A DNA stretch of 64,000 nucleotides from Thalassotalea sp. (GCA_022448425.1 JAKVCY010000011.1:1-64000); one strand, 5' to 3'. Positions 41,116 to 55,188 are shown, numbered from the stretch's first letter. The notes: generated by a model from the letters alone, not told the origin. Made by a program: numbers and translations.

Positions 41116-41305
41116 TTTTAACCTAACGACGATATCACTTTTGTTTACAAATCACTTTATGTTGTTGTCTCGAATTAGCCTAACGATTAAAGCACTTGTG
41201 ATTATGCTTCCAATTGATGGCGTCTCTTTTTTTGGCACGACGGGGCGGCTAATATGCAAATGTTTTGTTAAACAAACTGGTGCCAACGTAATAAGGAATT
41301 GACAC

Positions 41306-41755
41306 ATGAATTTCACCATACTCAAAGCAACCGCCAAAGAGACAGAGTTAATTGCTCCACTTTTCGATGCTTATCGTGTGTTCTATCAGCAACAAAGTGA
41401 TATCGAATTAGCTTGTAGCTTTATTGGTGACCGCTTACAAAATGGAGAGTCTTCAATTTTCTATGCGATAGATAGCGACAGTAATGCGTTGGGCTTTGTT
41501 CAGCTTTATCCAACATTTTCTTCGGTTTCAGCTAAGCGCTCTTGGGTTTTGAATGATCTTTTTGTTAGTGATGCTGCGAGGAGAACAGGCGTTGCAAAAG
41601 CTTTGATGGAAGCTGCTAGAATTTACGCCATTGAAACGGACTCGAAAGGATCGTCGTTGCAAACAGCTTACGACAATGACAAAGCACAAGCTCTCTATGA
41701 ATCATTGGGTTATGAGAAAGACTCGCATTACATAACTTACTATTTAAGTTTATAA
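41306..41755 (+). CDS. GNAT family N-acetyltransferase
   Basis: WVLNDLFVSDAARRTGVAKALMEAARIYA, ALYESLGYEKDSHYITYYL. Confidence 0.9.
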   Translation: MNFTILKATAKETELIAPLFDAYRVFYQQQSDIELACSFIGDRLQNGESSIFYAIDSDSNALGFVQLYPTFSSVSAKRSWVLNDLFVSDAARRTGVAKALMEAARIYAIETDSKGSSLQTAYDNDKAQALYESLGYEKDSHYITYYLSL

Positions 41756-41784
41756 ATATAGAAGTTGGTCACTCTAATTTATAT

Positions 41785-41825
41785 ACACAATAAGCATGCG
41801 AGAGAATGCCGCATGCTTATTGTGT
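41785..41825. terminator. Perfect 16-bp inverted repeat between convergent genes (possible bidirectional terminator)
   Basis: ACACAATAAGCATGCG-AGAGAATGC-CGCATGCTTATTGTGT; no T-tract. Confidence 0.45.
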
Positions 41826-41865
41826 AGAAAGAATTATGACTATTTAGCGCACATACGCGTTGAGC

Positions 41866-42648
41866 TTATTCGTATTTGCGTTGGCGCTTTGTTTTAATCG
41901 TCGCGATGTAAGCGTGCCAGCTAGCGTAGCTTAACAACGGCATGATGATGATAAAGCCAAAACCAGCTGTTAGAAATCCGATTAATACAGACGCTGCGAT
42001 AACACCCGCCCAAATAAACATCGGCCATACATTATTATTTACCGCTTTTGCTGACGTCGCTACCGCAGTCATAATGTCGACTCGGCGCTCGACCATGATT
42101 TGAGGCGTAAATGCGCTAATTGTAAATACGATAGCTGCCATTATTGCTCCGACAATTGTGCCAAAGCCCAAGAAAAATGTAAGTTCTTCGAAGGTTGGAT
42201 TTGTCGTATTCGGGTACAGCGCATGAATTAACGCCGCTACGCGCGTCCAGGCAACCATACAAATCATCAGTAAAATAGCGAAGCCCCACTCACCGACAGG
42301 GTTTCTAAACATCGACTTGAGACTATGACCAAACGTTGGTTGATGGCCTTTTTCTATCTCCCAAGCTACGTCGTAGAGTCCTGCCGCAAAAGCTGGTCCG
42401 ATAAGGGCAAATGCGATAGTTGCGGGTAAAATAATGAGATGGTTTTCAGTTGAAAATACGAGGAAATAAATTGCAACGGGTATGACACTAAATAGCATTC
42501 CGTAAACAAAGCTGATGGCAGGCGCTTTTTGAAAGTCCTTTATTGCCAGTGCGAGCCAATGAAAACACGCTAGAGAGTCTAATTTATTGCTGTCTATTGT
42601 TCGTGCAAATTGAGCTGTTTTGTGCGTTGTACTTTGGGTATTCGCCAT
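41866..42648 (-). CDS. DUF2189-type integral membrane protein
   Basis: Multiple TM segments, LIGPAFAAGLYDVAWEIEKGHQPTFGHSLKSM. Confidence 0.75.
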   Translation of the reverse strand: MANTQSTTHKTAQFARTIDSNKLDSLACFHWLALAIKDFQKAPAISFVYGMLFSVIPVAIYFLVFSTENHLIILPATIAFALIGPAFAAGLYDVAWEIEKGHQPTFGHSLKSMFRNPVGEWGFAILLMICMVAWTRVAALIHALYPNTTNPTFEELTFFLGFGTIVGAIMAAIVFTISAFTPQIMVERRVDIMTAVATSAKAVNNNVWPMFIWAGVIAASVLIGFLTAGFGFIIIMPLLSYASWHAYIATIKTKRQRKYE

Positions 42649-43101
42649 ACGAGGCTCCTTACTATTGTTTTATCGTTATACACACCAAGGCTGTGCTTGT
42701 AGCCGAAATTAAATAGTCCATATTTTTAGTACGGCTTTATTTAGAACAAAGTTCATAGTTTAAGTATGGCTCATATATTGGGTATTGCTCGCACATCATT
42801 GATGACTAAAACTCTGCGTGAAAGGTAAGATAAATTGAGGCTAGACTATCGTGATAACAATTCGCTTTAAGTCCAGAGGTTTCTGCGAGACTTGGTTGGA
42901 AAGTTTCGATACAAGAGTTAACAAATAGAAGAATATTTATCGAGAACAAAAAAGTTGTTATCTCGAGCGTATTTTTTATATAATACTATTTATATTATTA
43001 TTTGTGCTGTAGAGTGAAACGAGATGCTAAGTTGTTGTAGCTTTATCGCGTTTTCTTCATTGTAGAGCGGTAACATAACGATATGATTTATCGAAAATTA
43101 G

Positions 43102-46263
<3,162 letters not shown>

Positions 46264-46379
46264 TTTGTGCCGAATCATGTTTAGTGTGAACACCTTAGGT
46301 GGTTTGCACTAAGCAATAAACTGAACCGAACTAGGCCCAAGCAAATAAAACAAAACAAAAATATAAGATAGAGTTTCTT

Positions 46380-47723
46380 TTGATAAAGACTGCGATTGCA
46401 TCAACCAATAGTATTACCCTCAAAACCAAAGCATCTTATGGCGTTGGTGCATTGGGTAAAGACTTAGTCTGTTCGATTATTTACATCTACTTGATGTTTT
46501 ATTACACGGATGTTGTTGGCTTATCGGCAGTATTTGTTGGAACACTTTTTCTTGTAACCCGAGCTATTGATGCCATTACCGATCCCATTATGGGCATGAT
46601 TGTCGATAATACTCGTTCGAAATACGGCAAATTCAGGCCTTGGATAGTCATTGGCACACTATTAAATGCTGGATGTTTAGTCGCGATATTTTTTACACAT
46701 AACATTAGTGAAAGCTATGTTTATGTCTATGCCAGTCTTACCTATATTCTCTGGGGCATCACTTATACCATCATGGATATTCCCTATTGGTCAATGATCC
46801 CGTCGCTATCGAGTGAGCGCCCAGAACGTGAAAAACTCGTTGTTTGGCCGAGAATCTTCGCTAGTTTTGCCTGGCTTGTGATGGGGGCTTATGGCCTGTT
46901 AATCATTGATAAACTGGGTGAGGGGGACAAAGGCGCTGGCTTTTTTTTCTTTAGTGTTCTTATTGTTGGCTTCTTCATCTTTAGCTCTGTATTAACAGCG
47001 GTCAATGTTAAGGAAAAAGTAGCGTTTAAATCGCTTGGCGAAAAATTTAAAATTAAGGAAGCATTCAACGTTATTGCCGTTAATGATCAACTGAAAGTGC
47101 TTATAGGCGCGGTATTGTCGTTCAATGTCGCGAATCAGCTCATTGGTGGCTTTGCGATTTACTACTTTACTTACGCTATTGGTAAAGAATCGCTATTCCC
47201 TGTGTTTATGCTTGCATCAGGCCTTGCTGAAATGGCAGGCGTATTCTTATTCCCTTATATTTCAGCATTACTTCCTCGACGCTTCACCTGGATCATTGCT
47301 TGCGCTTTTCCCATTACGTGCTGTTTATTGCTCTGGTTCGCAGCCATGACAATGCCTGAAAGCGCAGTACTTGTTGGTGTCGCTGGCGCCTTGTTTAAGT
47401 TTGGGGTTGGCTTAGTGAATGGCTTGTCTACTGTGATGTTGGCTGACGTTGCTGATTACGGAGAGCACCGCCTTGGCAAGCGAAGTGAGAGTATTATTTT
47501 TTCAGTACAGACAATGCTAGTAAAGTTTGCAGGCGCGTTCGCTGGCTTCTTCGTCGGCGTTGGATTAAGCATTGTTGGTTATGTGGCTAACACAGAGCAA
47601 TCAGCATCGACTGTGCTGGGGCTTAAATCATTGATGATTGTACTACCAATAATATTGATGATGTTGAGTGCTTATATTTACCAAAGATGGTACCAACTTC
47701 ATGATGGATTTCGTCAACCGTAA
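46380..47723 (+). CDS. GPH-family (MelB-like) sugar:cation symporter
   Basis: YGVGALGKDLVCSIIYIYLMFYYTDVVGLSAVFVGTLFLVTRAIDAITDPIMGMIVDNTRSKYGKFRPW; downstream of lacZ. Confidence 0.92.
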   Translation: MIKTAIASTNSITLKTKASYGVGALGKDLVCSIIYIYLMFYYTDVVGLSAVFVGTLFLVTRAIDAITDPIMGMIVDNTRSKYGKFRPWIVIGTLLNAGCLVAIFFTHNISESYVYVYASLTYILWGITYTIMDIPYWSMIPSLSSERPEREKLVVWPRIFASFAWLVMGAYGLLIIDKLGEGDKGAGFFFFSVLIVGFFIFSSVLTAVNVKEKVAFKSLGEKFKIKEAFNVIAVNDQLKVLIGAVLSFNVANQLIGGFAIYYFTYAIGKESLFPVFMLASGLAEMAGVFLFPYISALLPRRFTWIIACAFPITCCLLLWFAAMTMPESAVLVGVAGALFKFGVGLVNGLSTVMLADVADYGEHRLGKRSESIIFSVQTMLVKFAGAFAGFFVGVGLSIVGYVANTEQSASTVLGLKSLMIVLPIILMMLSAYIYQRWYQLHDGFRQP

Positions 47724-47759
47724 TCTGCATGCACCAGTACCTGTTCAGAACAGTTTGGT

Positions 47760-48011
47760 ATGATTTATCTTGCAGAAACCTTAGGGTTGGATATGTCTTC
47801 GTTTTCAACCGAGATGGCGATAAACCAATCAGATGTGTACATTGCTATGTCGAGGATAAGGCCATTAGAAGAAGTCGAAAGATGGCAGCAGGCTTATGAA
47901 TATCCCAAAGAATCTGGCCAGGTCGATACTATTAGCAAAAAGTGGCAAGTCATATTGGTTAGTGAATCTAATGCAAGTATCACGACAGAAAATGGTTACC
48001 TTGTTTTGTAA
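47760..48011 (+). pseudogene. C-terminal remnant of a periplasmic substrate-binding (family 3-like) protein
   Basis: DVYIAMSRIRPLEEVERWQQAYEYPKESGQVDTISKKW resembles SBP C-termini; no N-terminal domain upstream. Confidence 0.45.
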
Positions 48012-48064
48012 ACAGTATAGACTATCGATCTAGTTGTATTTCTTTAACAATCATTAGGTTTAAC

Positions 48065-48238
48065 ATGAAAAAAATAATTTTACCGTTCGCTATGCTTTGT
48101 TTAGTAGCTGGCTGTGCACCAGAAGTTGGTAGTAAAAAGTGGTGTGAAACATTAGAAGAGAAGCCAAAAGGTGACTGGACTGCTAATGAGTTAAAAGATT
48201 ACACAAAACACTGTTTATTCAGAGGCGACGAAGAATAG
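48065..48238 (+). CDS. Small lipoprotein (DUF3012-like, 57 aa)
   Basis: MKKIILPFAMLCLVAGCAPEVGSKKWCETLEEKPKGDWTANELKDYTKHCLFRGDEE*; lipobox LVAGC. Absent from the supplied ORF track because of its length. Confidence 0.8.
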   Translation: MKKIILPFAMLCLVAGCAPEVGSKKWCETLEEKPKGDWTANELKDYTKHCLFRGDEE

Positions 48239-48269
48239 AGATAGCATTAAGCAGCTTAGTGAATGAACG

Positions 48270-48725
48270 ATGAGTAATTATTGGCTATTTAAAACTGAGC
48301 CGGACGAATTCAGCATCGATGACTTGAAAAAGATTGGGGATACCGGTGAAATTTGGGATGGTATTCGCAATTATCAGGCGCGAAATTTTTTGCGAGATCA
48401 AGTCGCCGTTGGTGATCTTGTCTTTATTTATCACTCCAGCTGCAAAAATGTTGGCGTTGCGGGTATCGCTGAGGTCATCGAAACAAATGTGGTAGATCCA
48501 ACGCAGTTTCATGGTGAGAGTAAGTACTTTGATGGTAAGTCAACGCTTGAATCACCCCGATGGATAACCGTTAAGGTAAAGTATGTTGAGCATGTTGTGC
48601 CGCTAGTATCCTTGTCAGCTATCAAAGCTAATCCACTTTTGTCGGATATGTCTTTAGTTAAACGGTCTAGGCTATCTATTCACCCGGTAGAGCCGGAGCA
48701 TTGGCAAGTTATCCGAACTATGTAG
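48270..48725 (+). CDS. EVE domain-containing protein
   Basis: MSNYWLFKTEPDEFSIDDL...WDGIRNYQARNFLRDQVAVGDLVFIYHSSC. Confidence 0.94.
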   Translation: MSNYWLFKTEPDEFSIDDLKKIGDTGEIWDGIRNYQARNFLRDQVAVGDLVFIYHSSCKNVGVAGIAEVIETNVVDPTQFHGESKYFDGKSTLESPRWITVKVKYVEHVVPLVSLSAIKANPLLSDMSLVKRSRLSIHPVEPEHWQVIRTM

Positions 48726-48783
48726 TTTCTGAAAAACTAGCCTTAGTTTAGCTAAACTCGAATAACGAGCACCTGATTACAAT

Positions 48784-48820
48784 AAAAAGCCCCAAAGATA
48801 ATCGTCTTTGGGGCTTTTTT
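48784..48820. terminator. Terminator AAAAAGCCCCAAAGA-..-TCTTTGGGGCTTTTTT
   Basis: GC-rich stem flanked by A and T tracts between convergent genes. Confidence 0.9.
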
Positions 48821-48891
48821 AAATTGGCAAATGAGAATTCGAGCTGTTAATACCCATCTATCTCCCTTTTAACACTAGTGGCATTAATTAC

Positions 48892-49431
48892 TTAAGTAGT
48901 CCTGCAATAACAACCTTTGGCGTCGCTAATCAAAATATTGTCGCTAAACCCTTTAGATAAATTATTCAGTACTGTCTGTGCAAAGCCACTTACCTCTGAA
49001 CAACCGATTCCTGCACCGTATGGTCCTAGATACACTAACTCGCCTTTTTCAATAATGGCGACAGCTGGTGTTGAGGGAATCATTGCTTTACTTGCTGTTT
49101 CAGAAGAAAGCTCTACTCGACTAACATTGAAATCAGCCTTGTTAGCCAATTTGTCGATAGATTTTACATGACGATCGCTAAATTTTTGGCAGTGACAATT
49201 TGCTTGTGTGAAATGTACTACAGACCTTCCTTGTATATTAATTGCAAGGCTAGCCTCTAGGTTGTCTTTAATAACCTTGTGTGACGATGTTGCCAGCCAA
49301 CCAGATGGATCAAAGTCAACTAACTGTTTGTTTACAACGTAGGCAAACGCGGCATAGGTAAAGCTTAGCCAAACGGCTAGTATTACCCAGTGGCGCTTGC
49401 CTACCGTAAATGACCTACTTGAACTTGGCAA
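48892..49431 (-). CDS. Thioredoxin-fold-like exported/membrane-anchored protein (DUF6436-like)
   Basis: N-terminal [54 protein letters not shown]. Confidence 0.6.
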   Translation of the reverse strand: MPSSSRSFTVGKRHWVILAVWLSFTYAAFAYVVNKQLVDFDPSGWLATSSHKVIKDNLEASLAINIQGRSVVHFTQANCHCQKFSDRHVKSIDKLANKADFNVSRVELSSETASKAMIPSTPAVAIIEKGELVYLGPYGAGIGCSEVSGFAQTVLNNLSKGFSDNILISDAKGCYCRTT

Positions 49432-50881
49432 CGCTTTCTTCTAACTCTTGTGCTGCGTGACTAATTGCCATTGCTTCTTGCGCTAACGATTCAATTTTTA
49501 TGTTATCTTGCTGCACCGTAGCACTTAACGTTTCGGTACTTTGAGCGATTCCATCAGTCGTTGCTGCTTGTTCCTCGACGGCGGCTGCAACATTGATAGA
49601 TACGGCACTTGCTTGTTCAACAAGCTGTGAGGCTTGCGATATTTGGTCACGCGCTTTGTTGGTTTTATCAATAACTTGCTGCACGACGTCAATGCTCGAA
49701 TTCATGCTTTCTGTTGTCGATTTCGAGTAGCTCTGTAATAGTGATAAGGTTTCGCCTATCTTGTCGGTGCTCTCTTTTGTTCTATTGGCTAGGGCACGAA
49801 CTTCATCGGCAACTACTGCAAAGCCTCGACCTTGTTCACCAGCACGCGCTGCCTCTATCGCAGCGTTTAACGCAAGCAAGTTAGTCTGATCTGCAATCCC
49901 AGTAATTTCTGATAACACCGTTGAGATAGCTTCAGTAGAATTAGCGAGCTCAGTGACTTGCGCACTTGTTTGCTTTAGGGCTCTAGTTAATGCCTCATTC
50001 TGTAAATTGATTTCGGTGATATCGTTGTTAGTTGACTTTGTAAAGTCGTTGGCATTTTGCATTTGGTCACTTAATTGTGATGTTTCTTCAGCAATTGAGG
50101 CAACTGTAACCGCCATTTCTTCTGCAGATGTTGCAATGACCTCTGTCTCAGATTGACGCTCAAGCGATGATGCTTCCAGCTCTCCTTTGGCAGTGACCAA
50201 GTTAGTTGCATTGCCATTCAGCTCTGTAACTTGATGTTTTACGCCGTCAATTACCGAATTAAGTACGCTAAGTAATTCATTGAATGAAATCAGTATGCTG
50301 TTGCCATTTGCGTCTGTGCGCATACTCAAGTCTATTGCTGAGTTATTGCAAGTCAGTTTTTCTGCAACTGCAGCAAGTTCGTCACCAGTTTTGGCTTTTT
50401 CTGCCATACTTTTAGCTAGGTAACCTGCAATGCAAGCCTCTACAACCACGTATGCGGCGTGTATTACTACCGTTGAGAAAGCTAAACGGTATTCGTCGAA
50501 TACATAAATGGCCATACCATTCGATTGCATGAAGTAGAATGAAACGTGGTGAACTGCGATAACTAATGTCGCCGAAATGAAAATTCGCCAATCGCGAAAT
50601 GCAATAAGGAATGCTAATAAAATGAATATTTCAAAATGCACCTCAATCAAGCCATTGGTTTGATGAATATGAAGTGCTGCAAAGATCATTACGGCGATAG
50701 CTGAAACGTGTTTCGTGATACTTGCTTCTGGTGCAGTATTATAAAAATACAGGGGAACTATTAGTGCGGTAATCCCAATTAGAAAGGCTGAACCAAAGGT
50801 GCCATGTAGAAATGCTAACATCAAGCTTTCGACGAACAGTGCAACAAATAAAAAGCTAAACAATTTATTGGTTTGTTTCAT
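49415..50881 (-). CDS. Methyl-accepting chemotaxis protein with multi-TM N-terminal sensor
   Basis: Signalling hairpin [48 protein letters not shown]. Confidence 0.95.
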   Translation of the reverse strand: MKQTNKLFSFLFVALFVESLMLAFLHGTFGSAFLIGITALIVPLYFYNTAPEASITKHVSAIAVMIFAALHIHQTNGLIEVHFEIFILLAFLIAFRDWRIFISATLVIAVHHVSFYFMQSNGMAIYVFDEYRLAFSTVVIHAAYVVVEACIAGYLAKSMAEKAKTGDELAAVAEKLTCNNSAIDLSMRTDANGNSILISFNELLSVLNSVIDGVKHQVTELNGNATNLVTAKGELEASSLERQSETEVIATSAEEMAVTVASIAEETSQLSDQMQNANDFTKSTNNDITEINLQNEALTRALKQTSAQVTELANSTEAISTVLSEITGIADQTNLLALNAAIEAARAGEQGRGFAVVADEVRALANRTKESTDKIGETLSLLQSYSKSTTESMNSSIDVVQQVIDKTNKARDQISQASQLVEQASAVSINVAAAVEEQAATTDGIAQSTETLSATVQQDNIKIESLAQEAMAISHAAQELEESVAKFK

Positions 50882-51101
50882 ATTTTTACTACCTTAAATT
50901 CGTTTTTGTAATCTTTACAAAGGTTTCGCAAATTATAGACTAATTTCAACTGGTGAGCCTGTGAAACTTCAATTAATTTTATGATTAAAAAAAGAAATTT
51001 TGTCGATGATTTTATCCTTTCATTATTTTCTTACTGCAACATAATCAAAAGGGAAGACGTTACATAACAAGAAAATATAATCACACCGGACGTACATTTT
51101 T

Positions 51102-51862
51102 GTGGATAAAGAACTCAGATCCGCGCTAGATGATTTTAGCCAACTTAATGTTCTCATCATTGAAGACAACACCTTAGTGCATAATGTACTGAAAACCTCC
51201 TTACAAGAACTTGGTATTCAAGAAATTCGCTGTGTGCAAAATGCCTACTATGGCTTGAGGCAATGCGAACATCAGCATTTTCATGTGGTGACCTGTTCAT
51301 TCAATGTGCAAAGCGATAAAGATGGTTTCCATTTATTGGAAGAACTTAAGTTTAAAGGCTTTGTAAATAAAAGCACTGTGTTGATTAAAGCCTTCTGTTG
51401 AAATCGAGGACAACCTCGACAAAATGAAAGTCTTCCACGAGCTGGGGATGCGAGAAGAATAGTTGATAATACTCAAGGCTATTCAACAACAAATTTCTGG
51501 AGAAAGCCTAACGAGCCAAGTGGTTGCTAAATACGTCGAGCAAGAGATGGAAGAGCGGCTGGAAATCCATTACACACCTAAACACCTTCATACCATGGCC
51601 GTTGAACATTTCACGAAAATGCGTTTAAAACCGGCGTTGGATGCTATTGAAAAAGCAATAAAACTGGCGCCGACTAATGTTAAATTTCGAATCAGTTTGT
51701 TGAAAATTCTATTGGCGATGGATAAAGCGGAGCAGTTAGAAGAAATTCATTTGCCGTTGGCAAAAATTGCAATAACCATGTTAGATACGATGTACTTTTT
51801 TTGGTAAAAATGCGGAAACCGTCAACCAACTAAACGAGCAATGGTATCAAGTGAGCCAATAA
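51102..51862 (+). pseudogene. Response regulator with TPR-type C-terminal region, degenerate
   Basis: LNVLIIEDNTLVHNVLKTSLQELGIQEIRCVQNAYYGL, then frame break near 51396, stop before LIILKAIQQQISGESLTSQ, further frame break at the T-run near 51797-51804 (FFGKNAETVNQLNEQWYQVSQ*). Confidence 0.7.
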
Positions 51863-52039
51863 CTGAGCTAGCTCTGTGAGATAGACTATTGAGAATAATG
51901 CCAATCTCGTTACACTAGAGCTGAAATAACAAGATTTATTGTAAACATTCCCCAAAATAAAAGAATCATTAGTAGATTTTCATTTCTGTAAATCAGTGTT
52001 TTTCGTTGGGTGACAATAACGTTTAAGAGACTTATTCGA

Positions 52040-52516
52040 ATGACATATAACAACATTAAGAGCATTTGTTTTGTTTGTATGGGCAACATCTGCCGTTCTC
52101 CTACAGCAGAAGCTGTTTTCAAACATAAAGCTGAGCAAGCGAACCTAAGATTAACGATTGATTCTGCGGGGACCTTGGGGGCTCATAGCCGTGAAAAGCC
52201 AGACCCGCGTTCACAGAAAGCAGGGATAGCGAGAGGTTACTCTTTTGATGGAATTCGTGCCCGCAAAGTAACTGAAAAGGACTTTGAAAACTTTGATTTA
52301 ATTCTAGCCATGGATAATGACAATGTTGCTGCTTTGATGAAGGTCGCACCGGAAGAGCACAAAGCGAAAGTTAAATTGTTCTTAGAGTTTGCAAATCAAC
52401 ATGATGACACTGAAGTACCAGATCCATATTACGGTGGTGCAGGGGGCTTTAACTACGTGTTAGATTTGATTGAAGATGCTAGCAACGGCTTAATCGATAA
52501 GCTAGTCGCCGCGTAG
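52040..52516 (+). CDS. Low-molecular-weight protein-tyrosine phosphatase
   Basis: SICFVCMGNICRSPTAEAVFKHKAE, DSAGT, VPDPYYGGAGGFNYVLDLIEDA. Confidence 0.95.
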   Translation: MTYNNIKSICFVCMGNICRSPTAEAVFKHKAEQANLRLTIDSAGTLGAHSREKPDPRSQKAGIARGYSFDGIRARKVTEKDFENFDLILAMDNDNVAALMKVAPEEHKAKVKLFLEFANQHDDTEVPDPYYGGAGGFNYVLDLIEDASNGLIDKLVAA

Positions 52517-52622
52517 AGATAGACTTGTACCTTTAATGATAGCGCGTACATGGTGCGATTGATGTCGTCTTTGTCTTACTTTAAGTAAACGCCTCACAGA
52601 CGTGAGCAAAAGCGAGATAATA

Positions 52623-52658
52623 AAAAAGCAAATAAGATACCTCTTATTTGCTTTTTTT
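52623..52658. terminator. Terminator AAAAAGCAAATAAGA..CTCTTATTTGCTTTTTTT
   Basis: Stem-loop with T-tract between convergent genes. Confidence 0.8.
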
Positions 52659-52696
52659 AAAGCCATCAGATTTTCAACCCGATACTCAAGCGTGTA

Positions 52697-53755
52697 TTAT
52701 GAACGTTCTCGACGTGCTCTAACCGCTTGAGCAAGTCGGTCTAGCATTTGTTCACTGGTTTCAAAATTTACACAAGCATCGGTAATACTTTGACCGTAGA
52801 CTTCTGCTTTCCCATCAACAACGTTTTGGTTGCCTGCAACTAAGAAACTCTCAATCATAACACCAAAAATAGACTTGGAGCCTGATGCGATTTGTTCAGC
52901 TATGTTGTCTGCAACTAAAGGTTGCTTATTGTGATCTTTGCTACTGTTACCGTGAGAGCAGTCAATCATCAATGGCTTATTAATGCCAGCGTCATATAAG
53001 GCATCCTGAGCTGCCGTGACGTGATTGCTTTCATAGTTAGGTGCTTTACCACCACGTAAGATAACGTGAGCAAATGGATTACCATGCGTTTGGTAAATAC
53101 ACATTTGGCCATTTTTATCAGGTGAATAAAGGACATGAGGAACACTTGATGCTTTGATCGCATCTACAGCGATTTTTACGTTACCGTCCGTACCATTCTT
53201 AAAGCCCACTGGGCAAGATAGGGCAGATGCAAGTTCACGGTGGACTTGACTCTCTGTCGTTCTAGCGCCAATAGCGCCCCAAGTGATGAGATCAGAAATA
53301 TACTGACCCGTCACCATATCGAGGAATTCAGTACCAGCAGGTAAACCAAGTTCGTTAATATCAACCAGCAATTGGCGAGCTAAGTTTAAACCTTTCGCCA
53401 CTTTGAACGATTTATCTAAATCGGGGTCGCTAATTAAGCCTTTCCAACCAACTGTTGTTCTCGGTTTTTCGAAATAGACACGCATTACAAGAAGCAAGTC
53501 ATCTTTGTACTTATCTGCGAAGACTTTAAGCTTAGTTGCATAATCTAGTGCGGCTGTTGTGTCATGAATGGAACATGGTCCAATAACAACCACTAAACGA
53601 TCGTCTTGCTGGTTAATCACAGCTTCAACTTGTACTCGACTATCAAGAATAAATTGGGCTGTTTTGTCGGAAAGGGGAATTTGCTCTGCTAATTCGGCAG
53701 GCGACGCTAAATTTTCAATTAGCGTAGTTCTTACTTCATCTGTTTTTAAAGTCAT
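52697..53755 (-). CDS. 3-deoxy-7-phosphoheptulonate (DAHP) synthase, class I
   Basis: RLVVVIGPCSIHDTTAALDYA, MRVYFEKPRTTVGWKGLISDPDLDKSF, GARTTESQVHRELAS, GFKNGTDGN, DCSHGNSSKD. Probable start MTLKTDEVR at 53755. Confidence 0.95.
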   Translation of the reverse strand: MTLKTDEVRTTLIENLASPAELAEQIPLSDKTAQFILDSRVQVEAVINQQDDRLVVVIGPCSIHDTTAALDYATKLKVFADKYKDDLLLVMRVYFEKPRTTVGWKGLISDPDLDKSFKVAKGLNLARQLLVDINELGLPAGTEFLDMVTGQYISDLITWGAIGARTTESQVHRELASALSCPVGFKNGTDGNVKIAVDAIKASSVPHVLYSPDKNGQMCIYQTHGNPFAHVILRGGKAPNYESNHVTAAQDALYDAGINKPLMIDCSHGNSSKDHNKQPLVADNIAEQIASGSKSIFGVMIESFLVAGNQNVVDGKAEVYGQSITDACVNFETSEQMLDRLAQAVRARRERS

Positions 53756-53888
53756 TGATCGTAAAGGTTTGCGCTGAGTTCCTAAAGGGTCTGTTAACCT
53801 TTGTTTATATTTTCTGCAATAGGCTATTTTTATTGTTAGCAACGCAGCATGAACGAGATTTGGTCATTCCAAATAAGTGAATGCTAAT

Positions 53889-54053
53889 GCCGCTAGCGTT
53901 AAAAATAGCCATTGCCCAAAGGGCTGAGGCCTCAATCACTTTACTCTGCGTTGAAAATCGTTGATTTAGATGCCTAAATGACACAATTTTCGCCTTGATT
54001 AAAGTAATTCAATCTCTCAGCAGAATTATTAAACAAAGGTCAACAGACCCTGA
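53889..54053. repeat. Dispersed repeat, copy 2
   Basis: ~165 bp similar to 15584-15748 and partly to 18421-18515; contains GGTCAACAGACC near its end. Confidence 0.7.
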
Positions 54054-54167
54054 TAAAAACCAGCGTTAAAATAATGTCGCTAACATAGCTGAAATGACTG
54101 AAAAAGTGAAACAGTTTTAGTACTTACATATGCTTGTTAGTTCTGTCCATTTGCTGTTTTGATGTAT

Positions 54168-54977
54168 CTAGTACTTGTGTCTTTGCAAGCCTTTCTCTGC
54201 CAAAATCTTTGCTGTAATTTCTTCAACAGAGAATTTCGTCGTATTCACGTATGGAAGTTTTTCTTTTTTATAGAGTTTTTCTACTTCCCTTAACTCCATC
54301 CTACATTGGCGTGCAGATGAATACTTGCTATTTGCCATACGGTTGTCGCGTATATCCATTAGGCGATCGGCGTCAATCGTTAAGCCAAAGATCTTCTTTT
54401 TGTGAGGCTTTAAAAATTCCGGCAGTTTTAAATCTTCCATATCATCTTCAGTAAACGGATAGTTTGCGGCTTTAACGCCATATTGGAGTGCCAAATATAG
54501 CGACGTAGGTGTCTTGCCTGAACGTGAGACACCAACAAGAATAATATCTGCATCTGCGTAGTTGTTAACGTTTGAGCCGTCATCATTTGCTAACGCGTAA
54601 TTGACTGCATCAATTCGATAGTCATAGCTATTCTCTTGAATACTGTGGGTACGATGAGCTTTAGGCGTAGCGGCTATATTCAATTCTTTTTCTAGAGGCG
54701 AAACGAAGTGCTCAAGAAAATTGTAGATCACGCCATCGCAACTATCGATAATTTTGCGTATTTCAGGATTAACAAAAGTATGAAAAACCAGCGCCTTTTG
54801 TCCCGTGCGCTTACTGGCAGCGTTGATTTTAGCTTTCGCTTCTTCTGCTTTTTCTAACGTTTCCACGAAAGAAATTGTGTGATGCTCAAAGGTCATCGGA
54901 AACAATGAAAGTAAGGCGTGGCCAAAGACTTCAGAGGTAATGGCAGTGCCGTCAGAAATGTAAAATGCAGGGCGCAT
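54168..54977 (-). CDS. ppsR: Phosphoenolpyruvate synthase regulatory protein (bifunctional kinase/pyrophosphorylase, DUF299)
   Basis: AFYISDGTAITSEVFGHALLS, ILVGVSRSGKTPTSLYLALQYGVKAANYPF; divergent from ppsA. Confidence 0.94.
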   Translation of the reverse strand: MRPAFYISDGTAITSEVFGHALLSLFPMTFEHHTISFVETLEKAEEAKAKINAASKRTGQKALVFHTFVNPEIRKIIDSCDGVIYNFLEHFVSPLEKELNIAATPKAHRTHSIQENSYDYRIDAVNYALANDDGSNVNNYADADIILVGVSRSGKTPTSLYLALQYGVKAANYPFTEDDMEDLKLPEFLKPHKKKIFGLTIDADRLMDIRDNRMANSKYSSARQCRMELREVEKLYKKEKLPYVNTTKFSVEEITAKILAEKGLQRHKY

Positions 54978-55188
54978 TGTGTAATCCTTTGTGAAAGTTT
55001 TCAAAAATAGGTTTGGGAAATTACAGTCAACAGTGTAGAATGGCGCCGCGTTGAATATCAAACTAAATTTGATACTTGCAGCAATGTCTAAAGGTCTATA
55101 GTCAAGTGACTTTTTGAGCTGTTCGCTTTTGTACTACACTGTAAGAAGACTGTTACAAACGCTGTAACAATAACAGGTACAAGAGTCG

